Under the pieces are notes generated by a model, which was given only the letters and a program-made list of their open reading frames with translations, was not told where the DNA came from and searched no databases. Shown here piece by piece: positions 1-4,753 of a stretch of 6,806 nt of DNA. A program made the position numbers and the translations under genes. Position 1 is the first letter of the stretch, and every line of letters starts with the position of its first letter. The stretch is from an uncultured Bacteroidales bacterium (GTDB lineage Bacteria; Bacteroidota; Bacteroidia; Bacteroidales; P3), in contig CALGCG010000036.1 of the NCBI GenBank assembly GCA_937884485.1, positions 1 through 6,806 of the forward strand, written 5' to 3'.

Positions 1-147
1 TCCCGACTGGACCACCTGCTGCTTAATATCGGAGACCATAGCGGCAAGCTCCTGGATGGAGGAGGCCTGCTCCGTTGCCCCCTGAGACAGGGCCTGCGCA
101 CCGGAGGCCACCTGCTCGGAACCGGCGTCCACCTGCTCGGCGGCGCC
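1..147 (-). other. Methyl-accepting chemotaxis protein-like segment, probable foreign sequence joined to tolC
   Basis: Reading minus from 147 to 1, residues 211-259 of the frame carry the heptad-rich signature of bacterial chemotaxis receptors of the Clostridia type: AAEQVDAGSEQVASGAQALS, followed by QGATEQASSIQELAAMVSDI. A TolC protein of this family would normally continue from 'VGAAEQVD' into its second coiled-coil hairpin. Both families can carry AAEQVD at this point, so the switch lies within about 124-147. A periplasmic channel ending in a cytoplasmic receptor domain makes little biological sense. A chimeric assembly join is the simplest reading; a genuine recombination is less likely. 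Confidence 0.75.
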
Positions 148-777
148 CACGTCGACGCTGGCCTGGCTGGTGGCAGCGAGGCGCTCAAGGTTGGCCAGGC
201 TGGAGTCAAGCAGGCCCACGGTTTCCTCCATTGCGAGAATGGATACGTAAACGTTCTTCACTTGCGAACGGGTTTGTTGTTCGGTCTGCTGGCGCGAGAT
301 GTCGGTCATCTCGATGGCCAGTCTCTGCAGCATGGTGCCCACCACCTGTGCTCCGGATAAAGCTACTGCAGCAGTAAGACTAAAGGTACCACTGGGGTTC
401 ATGGCGATGCCACCGCTCGATGTCTCGGCGCTACTGCTTCCACTAGTGGGGAAGGAGATGGGCATTGTTACGCCACCGATGGTTACCGAATCGGGCATCA
501 TGGACATCATCGATCCTCCGCCTCCGAAATTCATCGTGTAGCCGCACATGTTTTGATAGTCGAAACCAGCCTTCACCGACGGCAGCATGGAGGACAGCGT
601 CTTCCAGCGTTCCATCTCGGCTTTCTTCACCTCCAGGTCGGCGTTCTTCATGGTCTGGTTGTGCTCGACGGCATACTGTTGGGCCTCGGCGAGCGACAGC
701 CGCAGCGTCTGCTGCGCCGTGGCCGTGAGCCCCATGCCTGCCAGCACAATGGCTAATGTCAGTCTTTTCAATTTCAT
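1..777 (-). CDS. TolC-family outer-membrane efflux protein N-terminus, joined to a chemotaxis-receptor-like segment (partial, runs off window)
   Basis: The frame opens at 777 and is still open at base 1 (259 codons). Residues 1-22 are a signal peptide (MKLKRLTLAIVLAGMGLTAT, then AQQ). Residues 23-75 (LSLAEAQQYAVEHN, then a helix ending SMLPSVKAGFDY) match the start of the TolC outer-membrane efflux family. Residues ~80-130 are a Gly/Met/Ser-rich stretch, and ~150-211 are the long helix expected before the TolC hairpin (ETVGLLDSSLANLERL). TolC proteins form the outer-membrane channel of RND or ABC export pumps. From about residue 212 the sequence instead matches the cytoplasmic domain of methyl-accepting chemotaxis proteins (EQVASGAQALSQGATEQASS). 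The start lies 34 bp after the TetR stop, behind an A-rich leader (778-811) without a Shine-Dalgarno site, so the two are probably co-transcribed. TolC identity of residues 1-211 is firm. The C-terminal part probably does not belong to the same gene. Confidence 0.85.
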   Translation of the reverse strand, partial: MKLKRLTLAIVLAGMGLTATAQQTLRLSLAEAQQYAVEHNQTMKNADLEVKKAEMERWKTLSSMLPSVKAGFDYQNMCGYTMNFGGGGSMMSMMPDSVTIGGVTMPISFPTSGSSSAETSSGGIAMNPSGTFSLTAAVALSGAQVVGTMLQRLAIEMTDISRQQTEQQTRSQVKNVYVSILAMEETVGLLDSSLANLERLAATSQASVDVGAAEQVDAGSEQVASGAQALSQGATEQASSIQELAAMVSDIKQQVVQSG

Positions 778-811
778 CTGTTGTTATTTTTTTTTATTTT
801 ATTTTCTTAAA

Positions 812-1453
812 CTATTCGTTGTCGGCATCCAGTTTCTGAATGACCTCGGCGAAGCGGTCCACAAGGCTGTCGTAGCGCATGAGGGTCTCGGTGGTCATCA
901 GTCCGCGCAGGTAGGTGAAACACATCTCGTTGATTCTCCGTGCATACTCCTCGCGGTTGGGCACCTCGGAGATGCGCTGTTTCTGGATGAGATTGCAGAA
1001 AAAGTCGATGGCCACCGCCACATCGGCGTCGGGACGCAGGTAGTTGTGGCTGCGCACATATTCCATGCCGTGCTCCATCATGGCACGCAGGCCGCCCGTG
1101 TGCACACGGAAGAAACGGTCGTGGATTTCGCGGTAGTAGCGTTCTGTCTCCTCGATGATACGGCTGTATTTGTGGATGAACATAGCGTTGGTGCGCAGTA
1201 TGTACATGGCCACCAGCAACGGCTCGTCCACCTGGCTGTGGGCCTTGCGGTGGCGTTCGTTGGTGCGCTCCTGCACCAGCATCAGGCACTCGGTGAGCAG
1301 CTCCTCCTTGTTGGCGAAGGTCTCGTAGAGGGTGCGTTTCGACATGTGGAGGGCCTGGGCGATGTCGTCCATCGTCACCCCCCGGCAGCCGCGGCTGTTG
1401 AACATCTGCAACGCCGTTTCCACTATCTTTTCCCTTGTTTCTTCTGTTGCCAT
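812..1453 (-). CDS. TetR/AcrR-family transcriptional regulator
   Basis: This 213-residue protein has the usual TetR length. The N-terminal DNA-binding domain is clear: a first helix (EKIVETALQMFNSRGCRGVT, residues 8-27), then the helix-turn-helix DDIAQALHMSKRTLYETFAN (29-48) followed by KEELL. Residues ~60-213 form the all-helical ligand-binding and dimerisation part and resemble no specific subgroup I can name. Such proteins bind palindromic operators near their own promoter and the target gene, and release when a small molecule binds. Here the target is probably the tolC-family gene that follows 34 bp downstream on the same strand, giving an efflux operon. ATG at 1453 gives the standard TetR N-terminus. 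A Bacteroidetes -7 box lies about 75 bp upstream. The ligand is unknown. Confidence 0.93.
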   Translation of the reverse strand: MATEETREKIVETALQMFNSRGCRGVTMDDIAQALHMSKRTLYETFANKEELLTECLMLVQERTNERHRKAHSQVDEPLLVAMYILRTNAMFIHKYSRIIEETERYYREIHDRFFRVHTGGLRAMMEHGMEYVRSHNYLRPDADVAVAIDFFCNLIQKQRISEVPNREEYARRINEMCFTYLRGLMTTETLMRYDSLVDRFAEVIQKLDADNE

Positions 1454-1526
1454 TTTCTGTTTAAACCATTGTTTTATAATATATAGTCTGCATTTTCCGC
1501 TCCGTTTATGAGCAAAAAAATCGGTG

Positions 1527-1534
1527 CAAAGATA
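1527..1534 (-). promoter_or_regulatory. Bacteroidetes-type -7 promoter box for the TetR-tolC operon
   Basis: On the minus strand this reads TATCTTTG, a perfect match to the Bacteroidetes sigma-ABfr -7 consensus TAnnTTTG, followed by CACC. The same twelve bases occur at the promoter of the lipoprotein gene at 6667-6674. Transcription would start near 1523, giving a leader of about 70 nt. I see no good -33 TTTG at the usual distance; that space is filled by the hairpin at 1537-1574. Confidence 0.75.
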
Positions 1535-1536
1535 CG

Positions 1537-1574
1537 AAAAAACTCCGAAAACCGCATGGGTTTTCGAAGTTTTT
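1537..1574 (-). terminator. Hairpin, likely intrinsic terminator of yajC
   Basis: On the minus strand CTTCGAAAACC pairs with GGTTTTCGGAG across a 5-nt loop. All eleven positions pair in RNA, including one U-G wobble, and A-U pairs extend the stem. A run of six T follows. On the plus strand the wobble position becomes an unpaired C-A, which favours the minus orientation. It lies about 50 nt after the yajC stop. It also covers the region just upstream of the TetR -7 box, so it could double as an operator. Confidence 0.6.
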
Positions 1575-1624
1575 GGTGTTAAATAATCTTAACAGGAACG
1601 CAGGGGCGTGAGCCTGCGCTCTTG

Positions 1625-1918
1625 TTACTGTTTCTTTTCGGGAATGGGCTGCAGGGTACCGATCTGCACTTTCATGCGGGCACCGGGGGCGGCTTCGACG
1701 ATGGCCCAGGCGCCGTCGCGGCTGACGAAGCTGACGTGGATGCCGCCGGCGGTCATCACGCGGTCGCCCTTCTGCAGGCCGTCGCGGTATTCTTTTTCTT
1801 TCTTGGCTTTCTGGCTTTGCGGACGGATGAGGAAGAGGTAGAACACCACTATCATCAGCACAATCATGATGCCGGTCTTCCAGCCGTTGGAGATGTCGAG
1901 GAGTATAAAATCGGTCAT
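1625..1918 (-). CDS. yajC: YajC, accessory subunit of the Sec preprotein translocase
   Basis: YajC is a small inner-membrane protein that associates with SecDF and the SecYEG channel. This 97-residue protein has one membrane helix near the N-terminus (TGIMIVLMIVVFYLFL, residues 15-30), followed at once by the family signature IRPQ and a lysine-rich stretch (31-44). The cytoplasmic domain contains GDRVMTAGGI (51-60), diagnostic for YajC, and the strand-rich region up to MKVQIGTL. Length is typical. The frame stays open upstream to 2044, but ATG at 1918 gives the correct family start; the extra 42 codons are AT-rich intergenic sequence. The gene is divergent from murL and followed by a hairpin terminator, so it appears to be transcribed alone. 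In many Bacteroidetes it sits next to nusB, a ybbR-like gene and coaE, none of which is adjacent here. Confidence 0.93.
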   Translation of the reverse strand: MTDFILLDISNGWKTGIMIVLMIVVFYLFLIRPQSQKAKKEKEYRDGLQKGDRVMTAGGIHVSFVSRDGAWAIVEAAPGARMKVQIGTLQPIPEKKQ

Positions 1919-2045
1919 TTCTCTGTATGTTTTTTTGTTACTTGTTCCATAACGGAGCCCGGTCCCTTTTATTGTATCAGAGGTGAAAAAATATTTAGTA
2001 CGGCATGGATACAATATTTTACGCCGAATGTAGTTATATAGCAAT
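1919..2045. promoter_or_regulatory. Divergent yajC-murL intergenic region with a 9-bp inverted repeat
   Basis: This 127-bp AT-rich gap must hold the promoters of yajC (minus) and the murL operon (plus). A 9-bp inverted repeat, TATTGTATC at 1970-1978 and GATACAATA at 2008-2016, lies 29 nt apart in the middle. I find no perfect TAnnTTTG box on either strand. TATTTTTT on the minus strand (around 1985-1992) is a one-mismatch candidate for yajC. The murL start has no Shine-Dalgarno site. Confidence 0.4.
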
Positions 2046-3494
2046 ATGAATAAAAATAGTACAAAATATGCCGAGTTGCGGGAGCGCTATCCCGAGTTTC
2101 TTTACGAGGCCTTCCACCACGAGTGGACGGCCGAGGGACTGCGGCTGTGGTTCGATTTCCGCATGGGCGATGTGGTGTTCCACCCCGAGGCCCTCTTCGA
2201 GGCGCGCCCCTTCCTTTCCTGCGATGTTCCAGCCCAGGTGCTGGACCGCATGGTGTTCGACATCGGCATGATAGAACTGATAAGCTACTGGAAATGTGCC
2301 TGTCCGCCAACGGTCAAGGTCCTCTGCGGCGCGCTCACCGACGAGCAGAAGGCCTTCTGGCGCAAGCTCTACTGGAACGGCCTCGGCGAGTTCTTCTATA
2401 CCAACGGCATCTCGGAAAGCCAGGATGGCTTTCTGCAAGTGTTTAGTGGCCAGTGTTCAGTGTGTGGTGAGGCTGTGCAGAACGGCGGCAGTCCACTCTC
2501 CGCTTCCTACCTCGTCCCCATCGGCGGCGGCAAAGACAGCGTGGTGACGCTTGAGCTGCTGCGCCGTGCAGGCAAGACCATCCGGCCGTTGATTATGAAC
2601 CCCCGCGGCGCCACGCGCGAGTGTGCCCGTGTGGCGGGATTCCCCCTGGAGGAGGTGCTCGTCATCCGCCGCAAGATAGACCCCACACTCCTGGACCTCA
2701 ATGCCAAAGGCTACCTCAACGGCCACACCCCCTTCAGCGCCATGCTGGCCTTCTACACCCGCCTGGCCTCCGCCCTCAGCGGCATCCCCAATGTGGCCCT
2801 CAGCAACGAGAGCTCCGCCAATGAGAGCACCGTGAAAGGCAGCTATGTCAACCATCAGTACAGCAAGAGCCTCGAGTTCGAGGACGACTTTCGGGAATAT
2901 TGCGTTAATGCGTTAGTGCGTGATTGCGTCAGTGCCGATGCCGCTAACACATTAGCACATTCACACGATAACGCATTAACGCAATCCCACGAAAGCGCAT
3001 TCAACTACTTCTCTTTCCTGCGTCCGCTCTCCGAGCTGCAGATAGCCATGCTTTTCAGCCGTTTCACGGCCTACCACGACGTCTTCCGCTCCTGCAACGT
3101 CGGCAGCAAGGAGGACATCTGGTGCGGCCACTGCGCCAAGTGCCTCTTCGCCTACATCATCCTTTCGCCCTTCATAGCGCCGGAGCGCCTCAACGCCATC
3201 TTCGGCAAGTCGATGCTCGACGACACAACGCTCGACCTCGAGTTCCGCCAGCTCCTTGGCCTGGCCGAAACCAAACCCTTCGAGTGCGTGGGCACCGTCA
3301 GCGAGGTGCGCCAAGCCCTCCAGATGGCCGTCGAACGCTGGTACAAAGACCGTCGCCCCAAACTCCTGGAATATGATGGAGCGCTGGCGTCCCGCCGGCA
3401 AATCATAAACCTGGAGCATATCTCTCCCATCGGCAACCTCACAGCAGAAGAACGCCAAATCCTTCAGCAAGCATGTACAGAGAAGAACAACTGA
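2046..3494 (+). CDS. murL: MurL-family PP-loop ATPase, probable UDP-MurNAc-L-Ala-L-Glu epimerase
   Basis: MurL enzymes use ATP to invert the terminal L-Glu of UDP-MurNAc-L-Ala-L-Glu to D-Glu during cytoplasmic peptidoglycan precursor synthesis (known from Xanthomonas). This 482-residue protein fits in length and layout. The N-terminal domain contains the family stretch MIELISYWKCACPP (75-88) and LYWNGLGEFFYTN (108-120). A PP-loop nucleotide site PIGGGKDS follows (158-165). A C-terminal Cys cluster WCGHCAKCLFAY lies at 359-370, with FSFLRPLSELQIAMLF (322-337) before it. The next gene, overlapping by 22 nt, is a MurD-type ligase, which is the expected partner. Three stretches look like insertions made of short DNA repeats: residues ~132-142, 285-314 (29 residues, a long inverted repeat) and 445-452. 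Family assignment is strong; the exact reaction is inferred from family and neighbour. Confidence 0.85.
   Translation: MNKNSTKYAELRERYPEFLYEAFHHEWTAEGLRLWFDFRMGDVVFHPEALFEARPFLSCDVPAQVLDRMVFDIGMIELISYWKCACPPTVKVLCGALTDEQKAFWRKLYWNGLGEFFYTNGISESQDGFLQVFSGQCSVCGEAVQNGGSPLSASYLVPIGGGKDSVVTLELLRRAGKTIRPLIMNPRGATRECARVAGFPLEEVLVIRRKIDPTLLDLNAKGYLNGHTPFSAMLAFYTRLASALSGIPNVALSNESSANESTVKGSYVNHQYSKSLEFEDDFREYCVNALVRDCVSADAANTLAHSHDNALTQSHESAFNYFSFLRPLSELQIAMLFSRFTAYHDVFRSCNVGSKEDIWCGHCAKCLFAYIILSPFIAPERLNAIFGKSMLDDTTLDLEFRQLLGLAETKPFECVGTVSEVRQALQMAVERWYKDRRPKLLEYDGALASRRQIINLEHISPIGNLTAEERQILQQACTEKNN
2438..2472 (+). repeat. Degenerate 7-nt tandem array (AGTGTTY family) inside murL
   Basis: Five consecutive 7-nt units begin at 2438, 2445, 2452, 2459 and 2466, each starting AGTG or GGTG. 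The unit is the reverse complement of the NAACACT repeat found in the amidohydrolase gene at 5070-5097. It encodes about residues 132-142 (VFSGQCSVCGE), just before the PP-loop. Confidence 0.6.
2899..2985 (+). repeat. Inverted repeat built of 8-nt units inside murL
   Basis: ATTGCGTTAATGCGTTA at 2899-2915 is a perfect 17-bp reverse complement of 2969-2985. Between them the sequence goes on as degenerate 8-nt units (TGCGTTAA-like in the left half, the reverse complement TTAGCACA-like in the right half). The whole element is read in frame as residues 286-314. It interrupts an otherwise conserved region between FEDDFREY and FNYFSFLRPLSEL. Confidence 0.8.
3377..3400. repeat. Palindromic 24-nt mini-element, copy 1 (in murL)
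   Basis: This copy differs from the one at 4282-4305 in murD2 by a single base. Its core is a hairpin: GCTGGCG, loop TCC, CGCCGGC, with one G-T wobble. It is read in frame as GALASRRQ (murL residues 445-452), near the C-terminus. Confidence 0.8.
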
Positions 3495-4753
3495 AAGCCC
3501 TCCTCCAGGGCCGCCGCATACTCGTCGCCGGCTACGGCCGCGAAGGCAAGAGTGCCGAGAACCTGATCAAGAAACTCCTGTCCTCGGCTCCCGTCACCAT
3601 CGCCACACAGGTGGAAAAAGGGAAGTGGAAAGACACCGCCGACCAATGGCACGACGACTGGCCTTTCGACCTCGTCATCAAGAGCCCCGGCATCCCCAAT
3701 TTCCAATTCACAATTCTCGATTTTCAGCTGACGAGCCTCACCGACCTCTTCCTGCAGGTCTACGGCGACCTCACCATCGGCGTCACCGGCACCAAGGGCA
3801 AGTCCACCACCGCCAGCCTCATCCACCACCTGCTGCCGGGCTCCATCCTGGCCGGCAACATCGGCATCCCCCTCTTCGACATCCTCGACGACCTCAGCCC
3901 CGACTCCCTCGTCGTGGCCGAACTCAGCTGCCACCAGCTGGAGAACATCCATCGCGGACCCCATATCGCCGTGCTGCTCAACCTCTTCCAGGAACACCTC
4001 GACCACTACGAGAACTACCTCGGCTACAAAATGGCCAAGTTCCAGATAGCCCTGCGCCAGCAGGAGGGCGACCACTTCTTCTACTGCACCGACAACGACG
4101 AGCTGCGCGACCTCGTCGCCCACTCATCACTCATCACTCACCACTCACCACTCACCACTCTCCACCCCTACAGCCTCCACGACATCACCGCCGAAGAGCG
4201 CCAGCTCCTCGACGCCTGCCCCCTCAGCGGCGACCACAACCGCAGCAACGCCCTCGTGGCCTGCCGTGTGGCCTCCCTCTGTGGAGCGCCGGCGTCCCGC
4301 CGGCAGTTGGCGTCGTTCCATGGCCTGCGCCACCGCATGGAGCGCATCGGCGAGGTGCGCGGCATCACCTGGTACGACGACAGCATCTCCACTATCCCCG
4401 AGGCCGCCATCGCCGCCGTGCGCGCCCTCGGCCGTGTCGACACCCTCATCCTCGGCGGTTTCGACCGCGGCATCGACTACAGTCCGCTGGTCGCCTTCCT
4501 GAAGGATACGCCCTTGAAGAACGTCGTATTTGTCGGAAAAGCAGGCAGAAGGATCCGCGAAGAACTTTCAATTTTCAATTTTCAATTTTCAATTTTAACC
4601 GAGGACGACTACACCAAGATCGTCCCCTGGTGCGCCGCTCACACGCCGCAGGGTGGGGTGGTGCTCCTCTCGCCGGCGGCGGCCAGCTACGACGCCTTCA
4701 AGAACTTCGAACACCGCGGCGACTTCTTCCGCGAACAGATATTGAAACTATGA
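3473..4753 (+). CDS. murD2: MurD-type ligase, probable MurD2 (UDP-MurNAc-L-Ala:L-Glu ligase)
   Basis: This 426-residue Mur ligase adds glutamate to UDP-MurNAc-L-Ala with ATP. All three domains are visible. The N-terminal nucleotide-sugar domain has VAGYGREGKSAE (18-29) and VIKSPGIP (68-75). The central ATPase has P-loop GVTGTKGKST (103-112), E150 in VAELSCHQLENI, NLFQEHLDHYENY (170-182) and GDHNRSN (253-259). The C-terminal domain has RHRMERIGEV (286-295), DDSISTIPE (302-310), LILGGFDRG (325-333) and LLSPAAASYDAFKNFEHRG (398-416). Canonical D-Glu ligases have DSKATN and GG..K where this has DSISTI and GGFDRG. Together with the upstream murL this points to MurD2, which uses L-Glu. ATG at 3473 overlaps murL by 22 nt. 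Repeat-derived insertions lie at residues 76-86, 217-231, 271-278 and 365-375. A conventional MurD remains possible. Confidence 0.85.
   Translation: MYREEQLKALLQGRRILVAGYGREGKSAENLIKKLLSSAPVTIATQVEKGKWKDTADQWHDDWPFDLVIKSPGIPNFQFTILDFQLTSLTDLFLQVYGDLTIGVTGTKGKSTTASLIHHLLPGSILAGNIGIPLFDILDDLSPDSLVVAELSCHQLENIHRGPHIAVLLNLFQEHLDHYENYLGYKMAKFQIALRQQEGDHFFYCTDNDELRDLVAHSSLITHHSPLTTLHPYSLHDITAEERQLLDACPLSGDHNRSNALVACRVASLCGAPASRRQLASFHGLRHRMERIGEVRGITWYDDSISTIPEAAIAAVRALGRVDTLILGGFDRGIDYSPLVAFLKDTPLKNVVFVGKAGRRIREELSIFNFQFSILTEDDYTKIVPWCAAHTPQGGVVLLSPAAASYDAFKNFEHRGDFFREQILKL
3697..3724 (+). repeat. Decayed 7-nt array (CAATTYN family) inside murD2
   Basis: Four 7-nt units start at 3697, 3704, 3711 and 3718 (CAATTTC, CAATTCA, CAATTCT, then CGATTTT). 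They encode about residues 76-86 (NFQFTILDFQL), in the loop after SPGIP. The units look like an older, mutated relative of the array at 4565-4596. Confidence 0.55.
4122..4163 (+). repeat. Six-unit 7-nt array (ACTCAYC) inside murD2
   Basis: Six adjoining units: two ACTCATC, three ACTCACC and one ACTCTCC. The array is 42 nt long, so its presence keeps the frame. It encodes residues 217-231 (HSSLITHHSPLTTLH), between the metal-binding EHLDHY region and the GDHNRSN motif. Confidence 0.85.
4282..4305. repeat. Palindromic 24-nt mini-element, copy 2 (in murD2)
   Basis: A perfect hairpin, GCCGGCG with loop TCC and CGCCGGC, preceded by TGGAGC. It differs by one base from 3377-3400 in murL and is read in the same frame as GAPASRRQ (residues 271-278), just ahead of the RHRME motif. 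Confidence 0.85.
4565..4596 (+). repeat. 7-nt array (TTTTCAA) inside murD2
   Basis: Four units, CTTTCAA then three of TTTTCAA, plus a partial TTTT. It encodes residues 365-375 (LSIFNFQFSIL), in the C-terminal domain between GRRIREE and TEDDYTKI. It is strikingly AT-rich against its GC-rich surroundings. The same family and orientation recurs at 5682-5709. Confidence 0.85.

Noticed and set aside
587..1486. A 299-codon plus-strand frame across the TetR gene.
   Set aside because: It runs antisense to tolC and TetR, has no recognisable domain, and arises from GC-rich codon structure. The minus strand carries clear family motifs.
1919..2044. N-terminal extension of yajC by 42 codons.
   Set aside because: The extension is AT-rich, unlike YajC proteins, and would fill the divergent promoter region; ATG at 1918 gives the normal family start.
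3464..4123. A 219-codon minus-strand frame opposite murD2.
   Set aside because: It is Val/Glu/Gly-rich antisense shadow of the well-supported ligase, with no promoter or motif of its own.
3625..4749. A frame open through murD2 that continues into the amidohydrolase, suggesting a 759-residue fusion protein.
   Set aside because: The part before 4750 is Arg/Pro/His-rich with no family features and is a shadow of murD2. The amidohydrolase starts cleanly at 4750 with its family N-terminus.
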